A DNA stretch of 64,000 bases from assembly GCF_947172395.1 (NCBI RefSeq), contig NC_069083.1, positions 17,516,501 through 17,580,500 of the forward strand. Direction: 5' to 3'. Positions 32,941-45,600 of the stretch are shown in pieces (position 1 is the stretch's first letter; the number at the start of each line of letters is the position of its first letter). A program made the translations under genes and the position numbers. Under the pieces are notes generated by a model. The model did no database searches and was not told the origin of the DNA. It saw nothing but the letters and a program-made list of their open reading frames with translations. Source of the DNA: Bicyclus anynana (taxonomy: Eukaryota > Arthropoda > Insecta > Lepidoptera > Nymphalidae).

Positions 32941-33116
32941 GTACGTGACGTCATCGTACAACACTTGCCCGGCCCGTTCAGGCAATTTCGTACTAATGGC
33001 CCTTATATTATTTTACTCTTTGACTAATGGCTAACAATTAGTTCGTCAGTAGGTAAGGCAGAAGTACGAAATTGCCTGAACGGGTCGTGCAAGTGTTGTA
33101 CGATGACGTCACGCAC
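32941..33116. repeat. 53-bp-arm inverted repeat with two TGACGTCA sites
   Basis: The arms 32941-32993 and 33064-33116 match with about four differences around a 70-bp spacer. Each arm has TGACGTCA (32946-32953 and 33104-33111), the consensus cAMP-response element. It is probably a MITE. It lies upstream of candidate SDR exon A. Confidence 0.85.
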
Positions 33117-33577
33117 ATTAAACGCAGGCTGTCGCTGCGCGTTCACTTTAAATTCTATATCTTGACAACTAATTAACGTATCAAAATAATTCTTTCACGA
33201 GATTTTTTTATTTTTAACGGAGAATACAGAAAGCTAAGATTTGAAAATAGTTGCAATGGACAATGGACTTAACTCCGCTATCCTTTGAACTGGCGTAAAT
33301 GTATAGAAACTCAAATCTATATGTACAAGTGGTACATACAGTTTTATAAGTATAGTAAGTAGTATGGATTACTGCGCACATTTTTTTTTCATTTATTTAG
33401 GAAACAAACGGCATTAATATATAACAACAAAAACAATAATTTGCATAATATAAGAAACACTTAAGCTAATCAAGTTTCTATTAATTATTTCTACATTACA
33501 TAATTTAGGGAGTTAGCAACAAAGATTTAAAGTAAACAAGAATACAATAACAAATAACATAATAAAATAATGAATTT
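33117..33577. other. No gene seen
   Basis: AT-rich spacer without recognised features. Confidence 0.4.
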
Positions 33578-33975
33578 TATATCATCATCCAGCCGATAGA
33601 CGTCTACTGCAGGACATAGGCCTTTTGTAGGGACTTCCAAACATCACGATACTGAGCCAACTGCATCCAGCGAATCCAGGTGTCACAAAGTGCTGGAATG
33701 GCGCTTACTAGTCGCCATTCCAGCCCTTTGTGACCAACGTCCATCGACTCTTCGAACTATGTGCCCCGCTCATTGCCACTTCAGCTTCGCAACTCGTTGA
33801 ACTATGTCGGTGGCTTTGGCTCTTCGGATCTCCTCATTTCTGATTCGATCACGCAGAGATATTCCTAACATAGCTAGTTCCATTGCCCGCTGTGTGACTC
33901 TTAGCCTTCTTATGAGGCCTATAGTTAGCGACCAAGTCTCGGATCCATAGGTCATCACTGGCAACACGCACTGTT
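33578..33975 (-). mobile_element. RTE-type LINE 3' end, rearranged
   Basis: In reverse it encodes CVLPVMTYGSETWSLT, AMLGISLRDRIRNEEIRR and VAKLKW, with an internal deletion. At the break an inverted repeat (gtgctggaatggcg facing cgccattccagc) replaces coding sequence. Confidence 0.85.
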
Positions 33976-33984
33976 TGAATTTTA

Positions 33985-34270
33985 TATACAAAAGTAGGTT
34001 CAATTTACAAGCACTTTTGACACGTCAGTTGACAATTTGTAAAGATTCTACCACCAGTTCGGAAGGCAGGTTCTGCTGAGAAGATACCGGCAAGAAACTC
34101 AACAGTTGCTCTTTTGAAATGAAAAAGTCATACAGAATTATAATTTACAATTGATAACAATTACAATTTCTTAAAGTTTTACTTCCTGTGTGATCTCTAT
34201 TGATGAGTTCCTTAACGATAAAGGTGCTTGGAGGCCATTGGATCAGCTTCCACCTTCACATATAAGCCTT
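33985..34270 (-). repeat. Dispersed repeat, cagcagaacctgccttccga type
   Basis: In reverse it carries aaagagcaactgttgagttt and ctcagcagaacctgccttcc. It recurs at 36240-36490. The block cgataaaggtgcttggaggc at 34215 has the opposite relative orientation in the two copies. Confidence 0.7.
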
Positions 34271-34625
34271 AAATAAAAATCTGTTATAACTGTAATTTTA
34301 CGCCTGTCCAATTTAGGATCACACCATTTAAGTACTCTTAGGAAGAACACCTAATGAGCTTTCCATTGGTGACTGGTGAAAAATATTTTTTTAATCGATC
34401 CACTAATTTCAGAGCCTACTCGTAACAAACAAACAAACAAATATAAAATCTAATTCTACCTCTTTAGTACTAGTTTAGATAAACACTACGTAAAAGCATT
34501 ATTATACAGAATGTAATAAAATTACATTACCTACCTACTTGTTGTTCGTTTTTTTATTAAATTCTTCTGTTAAATGCTATTGTTTTTCCATCTTACTTAC
34601 TATCGTTTTATTTATTGATTTAACT

Positions 34626-35090
34626 GGCGGACGCCCGCGACTTAGTCTGCGTTAAAATCGATATAAACTGCCAACCCCTACTTCACCCCCTTCTATTTCT
34701 TCTATATATTATATTTTCGCATGTTTTGTCTATATATTAATAAATATACCTCAAAACGTAAATGATTTACATTAATAATACCCTTTTTTAACCCTTTAGG
34801 GGTAGAATTTTTTAAAATATTGAATTACTTTATTTTTAATTTTTTTTTGGCATTATAATATTACTATTTTTACAAATTTTACTTGAAAAATAAAGGACTT
34901 TCCATATAAACTTTCAACATCTATTTTACCCCTTCTGATTAATTATTATACATATTTTCGCGACAAAAAGTATCTTACCTTCTTTGTATTATGGTCTCAA
35001 ATCGTGCTAAGTTCCATTTAAACCATTAAGTAGTTTCAGCGAGATGCTTGTCAACAAACACGGACAGAGAGACAGACAGAGAAAAATAAA
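34626..35090 (+). repeat. Dispersed repeat ending in a (CAGA)n motif
   Basis: It starts ggcggacgcccgcgactta, has ccctacttcacccccttc and ttaggggtagaattt, and ends cagagagacagacagag. Same type as 4556-4918. Confidence 0.65.
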
Positions 35091-35715
35091 GAAATATATT
35101 TTTGGCTTATCACATACCATAGTATCGATTAATAAAGAATGTACAAAACATCTTCAATGTACAGAATTTGACCTGTTACATTTTTATTATACTCGTAAGT
35201 ATAGATGAATTAGAATTAGTATTATTTTATTTCAAATTAGATTACAGTTAATTTATTTTAATTTAGTTTATCTTTATAGATTTAGTTAATTTATTTTAAT
35301 GTATGCCTATTTTATTAGTTTAGTTGTATACCTTTTGTGTTTGAATAAAACGTTTTACTAACATACTATCTTTTTTGATGATGTTTTAAACCGATTTCTA
35401 ACATTCCTCCGTTTCCATTTTTTAATAAATTCGATATAAGGCCTACAAACCTACACACAAACCTCGCTTCTTACTATTGAGTGATAACAGCTGATAACAC
35501 ACGATAGCGGTAGCAGAGCACGCAGGTCACCGTCTGTTCCGTATAACAAAAGAATGTGATCTATAAATACTTGTAATAAACTTAACTAAACATGTTTATA
35601 TTTTATATTGTTTGTACATTTGGGTGTACTCTTCTATAACAAGATTCCCAAGACTGTGATGGACCTGCCAATGTTTAAGTAATTAAATAACTTTAAGCAA
35701 TGTGTCCGAAATTCT

Positions 35716-36187
35716 TCATTGCGTGAAGACAAAAGTCTTCGAACAGTGCGTGTTGCCAGTGATGACCTATGGTTCCGAGACTTGGTCGCTAACTATAGGC
35801 CTCATAAGAAGGCTCAGTCACACAGCGGGCGATGGAACGAGCTATGTTAGGAGTATCTCTGCGTGATCGAATCAGAAATGAGGAGATCCGCAGAAGAACC
35901 AAAGTCACCGACATAGCTCAACGAGTTGCGAAGCTGAAGTGGCAATGGGCGGGGCACATAGTTCGAAGAGCCGATGGACGTTGGGGTCACAAAGTGCTGG
36001 AATGGCGACCCAGCACTACTAAGCGCAGTGTTGGTCGATTCCCCACCAGGTGGACTGACGACATCAAGCGAGTCGTAGGGATTCGCTGGATGCAGGCGGC
36101 TCAGTATCGTGATGTTTGGAAGTCCCTACAAAAGGCCTATGTCCTGCAATGGACGTCAATCGGCTGATATGATGATGATGATGATGA
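35716..36187 (+). mobile_element. RTE-type LINE 3' end, best preserved copy
   Basis: It encodes CVLPVMTYGSETWSLT (with a shift), ERAMLGVSLRDRIRNEEIRR, VAKLKWQWAGHIVRRADGRW and WMQAAQYRDVWKSLQKAYV, ending in stop and (ATG)n. It is the C-terminal region of an RTE reverse transcriptase, 5' truncated. Other copies are at 6067, 13579, 22388, 33578 and 45200. Confidence 0.92.
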
Positions 36188-36239
36188 AGCAAAATTGAAG
36201 ATGAAGCAAATAAAATTACTTAGTCGAGGTTACTACACC

Positions 36240-36490
36240 ATTGATAAATTTCCTTCCTTAAAGATTCCTTAATGATAAAGGTGCTTGGAGGCCATCGGAT
36301 CAGCTTCTGCCTTCACAAAGAAAGTAAAACTATAAGCAATTGTAATGTAAGTTTTTTTTTTTTTAAAGAGCAACTGTTGAGTTTTTCGCCAGTTCTTCTC
36401 AGCAGAACCTGCCTTCCGAACCGGTGGTTCTTTACAGACAGTCAACTGATGTTTCAAGAGGACTTGTAAAGTACTTGAAATAAAATAATA
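36240..36490 (+). repeat. Dispersed repeat, cagcagaacctgccttccga type
   Basis: Forward aaagagcaactgttgagttt and tctcagcagaacctgccttc. The upstream block gataaaggtgcttggaggcc is inverted relative to the copy at 33985. Confidence 0.7.
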
Positions 36491-37156
36491 TTTAAGTGAA
36501 AACTTCATTAGCCGCGTTTGGCAGTTTTTGGTAGGGAAAAATCATATGGGTTTGGGTCACCGATATGTTCATGATAGGTGCACGAGTGAAATCCCTTTTT
36601 GGGTGAAATCTCGAAGTCCAGTAATATTAGGTTTTATTTAGGGAAAAATCATGAGGAACAATTTTTATAATGACCTCTATTTACCTCCGAGCAATTATGG
36701 GTCGTGAAATATTTGCGAAAAACTGATATTCGTGACCTTTTGACGTTTGTAACTTTTTTAGCCGGCACGATATCGAAGTCGATTTTTCACATCTTCATAA
36801 TAACACCGTAATAAAAGTGTATACAAAAATTCAGCTCAGTACGAATTTTTTTTCAGATTGTAGTTTAAAATGTCTAAAACTACTAGACTCGTGCGTTAGC
36901 ATCACTGACATGCCTACAGCCAAAGATTTTATAATAGAGATATGTCACGCCTCAAAACTGAGGCAACAAAACAGCTAATTTGTAGGTGTTTCTCTTAAAC
37001 AAAATAATATGACGAACCTTGTTGAAATACCTGCGTATTTTACGCAGCAAATAAGCTATATTGAGGAAACTATTAAAATTTCAAAAGGCGCCAACTCTAA
37101 ATAATAATCAATGCAAATTTATGATTAACTTTAGGATTTTATGTTTTCCAAATTTG

Positions 37157-37505
37157 ACGGCTTCCGTGGCGCAGTGGTATGCGCGGTGGATTTAAAAGAC
37201 GGAGGTCCTGGATTCGATCTCCGGCCGGGCCGATTGAGGTATTCTTAATTGGTCCAGGTCTAGCTGGTGGGATCCTTCGGCCGTGGCTAATTAACACCGT
37301 ACCGACAAAGACGTAACCCCAAGCGATTTAGCGTTCCGTTACGATATCGTGTAGAAACCGTAAGGGGTGTGGATATTCATCCTCCTCCAAATAAGTTAGT
37401 CTGCTTTCATTTCCGATTGCATTATCACTTACCATCACGTGAGATTGTAGTTAAGGTCTAACTTGTAATAATAGACATAATAACTTGTAAGAATAAAAAA
37501 AATAA
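37157..37505 (+). mobile_element. SINE family B, full length
   Basis: The head ggcttccgtggcgcagtggt with B-box-like attcgatctccgg is tRNA-like. The body has aattggtccaggtctagctg and taccatcacgtgagattgta, and the tail is A-rich. Confidence 0.88.
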
Positions 37506-37529
37506 AAAAAAGTTGGCTTAAATCTGTTC

Positions 37530-37815
37530 TGGTGGTACGCGTTGGAAGTAGCTAATTACCATTCTCCTGGAAAATCACATCAAGCCTTATTTAGCTTTTC
37601 GGTACGATGCCACGCAGAAACTGTCAGAGGTATGGGCAAAAATATCGTTGGGTATGGGTCATTGACCTCTTTTTTTAAAAGGAGATCGTTGAGTATAGGT
37701 AGAATAAACCTGTACTTCTACCAAGTAAGTCCGCTTCTATCTTATTATAATGAATCATCACTTACTATCAGGTGAGATTCCATCCAAGTCAAGGACTAAC
37801 TTCTCAATGAATAAA
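37530..37815 (+). mobile_element. SINE family B, diverged copy
   Basis: It shares acgatgccacgcagaaactg, ccaagtaagtccgcttctat and cttactatcaggtgagattc. It lies directly after the full copy. Confidence 0.7.
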
Positions 37816-37845
37816 ATTTAAAAAAATAACACTTATTATGTGCTG

Positions 37846-38127
37846 GAGCCGCGATAGCCCAATTGATATGACCTCCGGCTCGGATTCCAGAGGGTGTAGG
37901 TTCGAATACGTTCCAGGGCATGCACGAAATTAAATATTACGTGTCTCAAACGGAGGAAAGACATCGTGAGGAAACCTGCATACCAGAGAATTTTATAAAT
38001 TCTCTACGCCAATCCGCATTGGGCCAACGTGGTGGACTAAGTCCTAACCCCTCTCATTCTAAGAGGAGATTCGAGCTCAGTTGTGAGCAGAATATGGGTT
38101 GATACCGACGACGAACGACGACGAACT
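37846..38127 (+). mobile_element. SINE family A, near full length
   Basis: gagccgcgatagcccaattg head, aacggaggaaagacatcgtg body and a gggttgataccgacgacg tail. Three SINEs stand in tandem from 37157 to 38127. Confidence 0.85.
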
Positions 38128-38796
38128 TATTTAACCGAATATATCATAAAAATCAATATATTCAAACCTAGTCATCATCCCCACCACCCCTAAAATTATT
38201 ATTACCACAGAACTGAGATCGCTAAAAGCTAAATTATTACTATACCTACTCTCACGTGTATACTTTTATTTTTTATTTTTCCAAAAACCGTTATCCCTGG
38301 CCGAAAGGACCCCATGCTCTTTTCTGTGCAATTAAAAATATGTGTGCAAACGCAGAATGCCTATTTTGTCCTTGGTTACTATATAAGAAACAAAGTGGTA
38401 TCTTCACTCACCCCATTTAAAGTAGGTTATTAAACTTTCCCTTGAACTTTGGTTTCGCTCGTGTCTCCCGTGTCATTGTATTCAAATCCGATAATTGTAC
38501 GAGTGCAGCCAACAAGTACAGCGATGGAGTGTTCTGGTTCCATTAAATACTAATTAAAATATAATTACAAATTTCCTTAATTTTAGAAACAGTTTTTCAT
38601 ATCGATTTCTTCTTTGTAAGCTCTTAATTGACTTTTAAAAGTTTGGTTATTGAATCATCTCCTCTCTCCAAACAATTTTTAATCCCCGATGTAGAAAAGA
38701 GGGATTTTATTAAAGTTTGACGTGTCTGTATGTGTGTCTATGTATCTTTCTTTGGCGTTGTAGCATGGATCAATTATAATACATGATCGACTTTTC

Positions 38797-39102
38797 CTCA
38801 TCATTAACAACCCAAATTTGGCTCATCGTTGGGCACGAGTCTCCTCTCAGAATGAGAGGGTTAGACCTTAGTCCACCACGCTAGGCAAATGCGGATTGGC
38901 AGACTTTATATACACGCAAAAAATTAAGAAAATTCTCAGTTATACAGGTTTCCTCCTTACAATGTTTTTCCTTTACCGTTTGAGACACGTGTAATTTAAT
39001 TTCAAAAAAATGCACGTAACTGAAAAGTTGGTGGTGGTGCATGCCTCAGACTGGATTTGAAACTACGCTCTCCGAAGGTCATATTCCTAGCGATTATCTC
39101 AC
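38797..39102 (-). mobile_element. SINE family A
   Basis: In reverse: cctctcagaatgagagg, accacgctaggcaaatgcgg, caggtttcctcc and a decayed head near 39100. Confidence 0.8.
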
Positions 39103-39599
39103 AAAAAAATACTGTAGAACTATAAATGCCCTAGGAACTTTTGCTTTATTATGGGAGATGTACGTAAAGTAAAGTGATTTTTAATGGCAAGTCAGTACAT
39201 AGTCAGTGGCTTTCTATTTAACATCAGAAACGGGCCTTAGCTTGTTCCGTCTGTAAGTACCTACGATTAAAAAATCCATGACGTACGCGTCGATAATAAA
39301 AGTTATTACGAACAAAAAATGAGTTTGTTTTTGAACGTTCAAAACAACGCGGCAGGAAAATTTGCAATAACATGTCGCTATGCCATTAAAACATTCCGCC
39401 CAACCTTGAAACGACGTGTAACACCCGCCAACGGTAAACATGGGCCAGAAGTGGGTGCTTTCTAGTCCAAGGTCGATCCGCTTTGAACGCGGATACTTGG
39501 GCGACTGTTCATTGGCTGTTGGATATTTAGCTGTAATGTAAAAGAGAAAGAGATTTACTCTTCTACATTTTACATTACTGCTAATCTTTACTGCAATCT

Positions 39600-39860
39600 T
39601 TCTTTATGGTAAGTGATGATGCAGTCTAAGATGTTAGCGGGATAACTTTTTAGGAGGAGGTGAAAATCCACACTCCTTCCGGTTTCTTCACTACATCGTA
39701 CCGGAACGCTAAATCGCTTGGCGTTACGTCTTTGCTGGTAGGGTGGTAACTAACCATGACTTAAGACTCGCACCAGACCTGGACCAATTAAGAAAATCTC
39801 AATTGGGGATCGAACCCAGGACCTCCGATTTGTAAATCCACTGCGCATACCACTCAAAAT
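39600..39860 (-). mobile_element. SINE family B
   Basis: In reverse it matches the full copy: agcgggataactttttagg, ccggtttcttcactacatcg, gcaccagacctggaccaatt and ggatcgaacccaggacctcc (B-box region). Confidence 0.85.
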
Positions 39861-40736
39861 ATGGATATTGAGATAGGATGAGAGAACGAGATAGTTGTTT
39901 GCTTGGTAGCCATAATTCAAAATTGATCAATTAGTTTCTTAGAATATTGCTATTTGAAAAAAAAATGCAAGAAGAGAATTTTAAATCAACTGTTTTGGGG
40001 TTTGTAGTATACGATCATACTACTTAATATAATTAGAACAGTTTTGGTTTCTTGACATTTTTATTTTAATTGTAAATAATGTAGGTATATCGTTGTTCAA
40101 AAAACCCGACTAATTGAAAAGCAAAAAGTCATTACCTAACTTTATAGAACGATCCTTTACAAGTACCAGAGAATATCTTTCAGAAAAATTAAACTAGGAA
40201 GCATCAAACCAACGACCATTACACGGCAGCCGTAGTATATCATAAAAGTCACAGACCAAGTTTACTTTCCCAGTGGTCACTGCACCGGGCGATGATCTCG
40301 GCTCTATTACAACATGCCGCACCGTAGGGTTGTCATCGATCCAAACCAAAAATAATTTTGGTTTATAAACCCAAAATTAATTAATCAAAACAGATTACTT
40401 GATTTTGGAAATATTTTAATTTTATTTATGACAAATACGACCTTGTTGCAATTGCAGTCAAACGGCCGGTTTCAATAACCTACCCAAGATTACGGATAGA
40501 TAGCTATCCTCGATTATTATCAGTAACAGTCAAAACAATCTTTACATAGTCAATCAATTTGTCAGTAGGTTATTGAACAAGCAGATAAGAACAGAAAGAT
40601 AGATTTTCCTAACTTTAGTAAGCGAAATGGCAGATAGATAAAACGGCCGTAAGATAATTAGCGGGCTAACTTGGAAGTACCCTTACAGTTCGCGGCATCA
40701 TACTGGAATGCAAAACAACTTGACAGTGTATGTATT

Positions 40737-40975
40737 AACGCTGCAGGAAGCCCGTCTTAGATGGTTCGGTCACATTGCACGTCGTCCGCAGAACTGCGTG
40801 GGTAACAGATGCCTGAACATCGCAGTCCCTGGAGCTGAAGCCCGAGGTTGCCCCAAAAAGCGCTGACTCGACATCGTACACTTGGACTTGAGAGCCAACA
40901 AACTTATGAAGTCGGATGTCCAAGATCGGGCAAAGTGGGCGAGATTATGCCGGAAAGCGGACCCTACTTAGTGAG
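40737..40975 (+). mobile_element. LINE C-terminal fragment of a second type
   Basis: It encodes LRWFGHIARRPQNCVGNRCL, VPGAEARGCPKKR, an in-frame stop where Trp is expected, then LDIVHLDLRANKLM and RAKWARLCRKADPT. The RWFGHIARR and KKRW-LD blocks are typical of non-LTR element tails, but the sequence differs from the RTE copies. Confidence 0.8.
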
Positions 40976-41819
40976 CCCACGCTAGGAAGAAAAAGTGTAT
41001 GTAACGCTGCTGGACTGTCCGTCGGTTAGTTTAGCATGTACAGATGGTTGGGAGCCACCGTTGGAAATCACACGGGTCAATGTTTATTGTCTAGTGACGT
41101 AGCTAGCTTAGGCTAGCACTTGGATGTGTACACGCATGATGGTAAGCAATGCAACCTACGCAGGTAATAAATAAATAAATCCTTAACTAAAGGATTAGTC
41201 TTCACGCTTGTCTTGAAGACACCCACGGTGATAATTCACTAAAACGAGAAAAAGAAAGAAAGAAAAAAACATTTATTCCAAAAATTGTACCACACCTAAA
41301 ACCTTAACTCTAGCAGAACACCACTATTTCATATTTGGCACGGCTCCAGCTCAGCATTGTGCTGCATATACCAAGCAAATGTTGGACACACAGCGCTGAT
41401 TTTCTGATAACCTTGAACTATCTGATGACGATGATGATATACAATCTGGAAATCAAAATCCGGGTTGTTATAACTACTGTTTTCCATCAGCACACACAAC
41501 CTGATACTATCACTGGTGGCAACCCTATCGTACGCGAAACCATGGGTTGCGCGATTGTTGGTGGAAATATATGCATTTCTTCAGATAGTGGCGTTAGTGA
41601 GTGACGAAACTTAGCTGACTTTTGGTAGGTACCGGTTCTGGTGTCGCTTGCTAGGCTGTGGAATATTTTACTCAAAATATCTATTGTCATGATTAGATAT
41701 CAGAACAGAGTGTGAATCTAGACTCTAGTCATAATTTGCCCCTTTCATACGTTAACTCACATGACCCGGTTAGATCAAGTAAAAATTTGGGTTCCTTCCA
41801 TAAACACCCTATGTTTTTG

Positions 41820-42170
41820 TGATTTAATTAGAAATGTATTATTATTTTTTAGATTTTTTCCTATAGGTACAAGTATAAGATATTAATTCTAGGTTAAAGA
41901 GAAATGTCCTATATATTTTGATTCTTCTGACAATTTCGAAATAATATACGTTTTTTTTTTGTGTCTTTATCTTTTTTAACTTAGAGGTTTGAAGTTTTTC
42001 ACAGGTTCAAGGGACCGTGGACCTGAGTCTTATGTCTAATGGTTTTAATTTCAAATCGCGCTTCCGAGATAAGGAGGTGTTGACAGACAAACATAAGACC
42101 ACTTGATCCTATAATCTATATGGTTCCGTTTCCTGTATTTTTTGTGGTACGGAACCCATAGGATAATAAT
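41820..42170 (+). repeat. Common lepidopteran repeat with ggtacggaaccc end
   Basis: It has agaggtttgaagtttttcac, acagacaaacataagaccac and ends tatggttccgttt...tttgtggtacggaaccc. The opposite end type (aagtgcgtgtcgggccacgc) occurs at about 1580 and a reverse copy near 62740. Confidence 0.5.
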
Positions 42171-42587
42171 TCATGTAAATTTCGTAAGCTCAGTGTATAA
42201 TGACGTAAGACCTGACTTTTGTCGAAAAAAATAATTACCAATCCTTGTAAAATATTTAAATGTGCGTTATATATTTCTTTGTTTCATCTGTTAGGAATGA
42301 TACCTACGAGTATTAAGTACATTATTTTTTCATAAAAAAGAAAAACATATCTTAACACTTGGACGGAATGTATATGGAAGACTTGTTTGTAACTATATGC
42401 TTCTAGGCTTTTCTGTGCTTAACTGCCTTTATTTTTGTGTAAATGTATGAAGGTGCCTACTGTTTTATTTAATTTTATTAATTTAAAATTGTTTTTATAG
42501 TCATCAACCTTTAAAATCGTAATCTTTGTATTAGGAATATTATTCATTAAACTTTTTATAGTACAGTACTTACCGTTTTGTGTAGGT

Positions 42588-42830
42588 AACTGCGTCGTGG
42601 GTTCTACGTAGCTTTGGATAACGAGGTCCAAGATTCGACTCCTGGGTCATGCCATGAAATAACTACTCTGAGCTTTTCTTCTAAGACATTTTCAGTAAAA
42701 ATTCTCAACCCGGAGTAGCCGGAGTATTTTGATAAATTTCATCTACCTTCATGACCCTCAACAACTCAACTATAAAAGGGCAGGAGCGGTACTGAGAAGG
42801 ATGATGTCAATTTTTTAAATTGTATATAAA
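42588..42830 (+). mobile_element. tRNA-derived SINE, family D
   Basis: ggataacgaggtccaagatt and cgactcctgggtcatgccat form a tRNA-like head; then gagcttttcttctaagacat and cagtaaaaattctcaacccg. The 3' part recurs at 55730-55910. Confidence 0.7.
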
Positions 42831-43278
42831 TTAGATATATGCTAATAGTAAATCAATTTCCAAAAAGTACCAGGATATCTGCGATCATTACCTCATCACC
42901 TTCCACCTATCACCTCTCGGAGCTACAGGGATCTATAGAGTCATATTTGCGGCGCTGCCACGGATCCCTGAAAAACGCCCCATAATGAATAAAACCCGAC
43001 TGCATAAAGTAAAAAAACTGAATAGAAACAACTGAAAAGAACAAGCTCAGTTTTTTTTTTCACCTCGAGCCTATAGCGTCTCACAGTCGTCTTGTAATTT
43101 TTTTAAGTTTCACCTATCTAAGAACACTTGGGTTATTGAGATAAATCTAACGATATCCTAATTACGTAAATCCGTTCAGTGGTTTGGAAGATATGAGGTA
43201 ATAAAGAATATTACATACATACATACAAGATACGCGCGAAAAACATAACCCTTCTTGCAGTCGGATAAAAAAAGGCCC

Positions 43279-43337
43279 GAACGTAATTTTTTTTTTCCAA
43301 TGACGTTTAATGACGTCATTGAAAAAAAATTACGTTA
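43279..43337. repeat. Small palindrome
   Basis: aacgtaattttttttt and ccaatgacgt face tgacgtcattg and aaaaaaaattacgtt. The stem is about 25 bp with a short loop, probably a MITE end pair. Confidence 0.75.
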
Positions 43338-43919
43338 AACTAAAATTACAAATGTCTTTGTTATTTGTGCTTTTATATTTATAGGTCGTGTATTGAAAAG
43401 CTAAAAATGTATGAATTTTAATTACGATAAAATATTTTTAGTAGATTTTGAAATTGTATTTATTTCAATCTTTGTTTTTTACATATTAATTGGTTAATAT
43501 TGACCTTATTTACAGATAGGAGAGGATTTAAAAGATATGGCTACAGAATAATAAAAAGGTTCTTAGGTCAAAAATCGGTCCATATGGCATCCTGGCGTTG
43601 TTGTTGGATCACGTGTAGCCACATGTGGGCGACGCACGTGTGGCAACGTATTGCGAACCGCTATGTCAAAATATAGCGTTTCATGGCTAAGTCCATTCTA
43701 TCGCAGAATCTCACTTGTATGAAATTTAAGACATTTTTGGTTACTCGTATGTAGCAATAGGACCAGTCTTACGCAGGTAAGCTATGCATATATTTGAATC
43801 TTGAGAAAGAATACAATAAGACATTAAGCTAACTTAATACTAATGGCTATACAAATCATGCCCATGTGGATTGGTGGTAAGAATACTGGCTGCATTTCCG
43901 CATAACTTCATTTTCACGC

Positions 43920-44098
43920 TGAGAATCAAGAACATTCTCAGGTGTGCAGGTTTCCTCTACGTTTTTCTTTCACCGTTAAAGACACGTGACGTATAATTTC
44001 TTAAAATGCACATAACTGTAAAGTTTATTACGGCTTCGAACCTTCGCCTCCGTATTAAAGGCAGAGGTTATATCCACTGCGTTATCACGACTCTTATA
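43920..44098 (-). mobile_element. SINE family A, 5' half
   Basis: In reverse: attctcaggtgtgcaggttt, ttcaccgtta, ttaaaatgcacataact and the head with ggcagaggttatatccactg. Confidence 0.7.
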
Positions 44099-44390
44099 CC
44101 AACTTCCTTCCTTAATGATCGTGGAAAAGCAACATGTGATAATTATTTACGTAGACTTATTAAATTAACAAAAAGTCAATGCCTTTTAATGAATGTACGT
44201 ATGTTTACAGCAGCAAAGTTCTCCGTAATTATTAACTTTGGAAAGTAGGAAGTAGTTACTGTAGGCTGTAGGCCTCCGAAACGTAGTCCCGTGTGTTTAC
44301 GGAAGCTGCCCTGCGGCTCGGGCGATGATATGGTTTCCAAACGTTTTGCTTTTATGATTCTTATCCGTACTGCCGTGTGGAATGCCCTTC

Positions 44391-44585
44391 TCATTCATCA
44401 TCATTATTAGCAAATATCAACCCATATTCGGCTCACTGTTGAGCTGGGATGAGAGACGAGTCTCCTCTCAGAATTAGAGGTGTCAGGCTAATAGTCCACA
44501 CCGCTGGTCCAAATGCGGATCGACAGACTTTACACACATCAGGAATAAAAAAATCTTAGGTATGCAGGTTTCCTTCACCGTTTAG
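44391..44585 (-). mobile_element. SINE family A, 3' half
   Basis: In reverse: caacccatattcggctcact, agtctcctctcagaatta, gtccaaatgcggatcgacag and tatgcaggtttccttcaccg. Confidence 0.75.
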
Positions 44586-45199
44586 AAATAAAGAAAGAAA
44601 ACAGATTTATTCATTTCTAAAAGTTACAGACAGTACCCTATCCTTGTGACAGCATGTCTGTCTATAACCCTCAAAAAGAAACGTTTGAGAGACGAGATAT
44701 TTATTTATTTTTAAATTATTCTGCCTACGTCTTCGAATTTGACTTTGTTTCCATGGCCTGTCATCTGCAATCTAAATACCTTCAAGGCAAGAGTCACTGT
44801 CAGGCTGCTACTGAGAACAAGTAAAAAAAACTCTATATTTTATAGCGCGACACAAGATTCGAATCCAGAACCTCATGACTGAAGCCGTTTAAGCCAGCCA
44901 CTGGAGTGACTGGAATAACGAAGCACAATACATGTTTGTTGTTTACATTATATACATTACAAAAAGGAAACGGGTAAACTCTGAGGTCATTTTGTAACTA
45001 CAACTAAAACCTTTCAGTTACCGTTTTAAGGGCTAAGTTACACAAGGAGAGTTTCTCAATGCAAGCAGCAAGAAATCGTAGCTATGCGATATTTCTCCAT
45101 AAAATGATAAACTTCAATTAATTTACATTGTAAAATATAGTCTAGCGATGCTTGAATGCGAGTTTTGAAGATGGAACTAAACGGTTTACATTACCTTAC

Positions 45200-45600
45200 C
45201 TTATCAGCCGATAGATATCTTATCCACTGCTGGACATAGGCCTCTTGTATGGACCTCCAAGCACAACGATTTCGAGCCGTCAGCATCCAGCGGCTCCCTG
45301 CAACCCGCTTGATATCCTCGATCCACCTAGTTAGGGGTCGACCAACACTGCGCTTTCCGGTGCGGGGTCGCCATTCCAGCACCTTGGGACCCCAACGCCC
45401 ATCGGCTCTTCGAACTATGTGGCCTGCCCATTGCCACTTCAGCTTCGCGACTCTCTGAGCTATGCCAGTGACTTTGGTTCGTCTGCGGATCTCCTCATTC
45501 CTGATTCGATCACGCAGAGAAACTCCAAGCATAGCTCGTTCTATCGCCCGCTGAGTGACTTTGAGCCTTCTAATAGGGCCCATAGTCAGCGACCTATTTC
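45200..45600 (-). mobile_element. RTE-type LINE 3' end, long open frame
   Basis: In reverse one open frame of about 130 codons encodes AMLGVSLRDRIRNEEIRRRT, VAKLKWQWAGHIVRRADGRW, VLEWRPRTGKRSVGRPLTRW and QEAYVQQW. It is 5' truncated. The long open frame means a fairly young copy. Confidence 0.92.

Noticed and set aside
41335..41690. Opposed frames near 41.5 kb
   Set aside because: No motif, splice or repeat evidence; probably chance.
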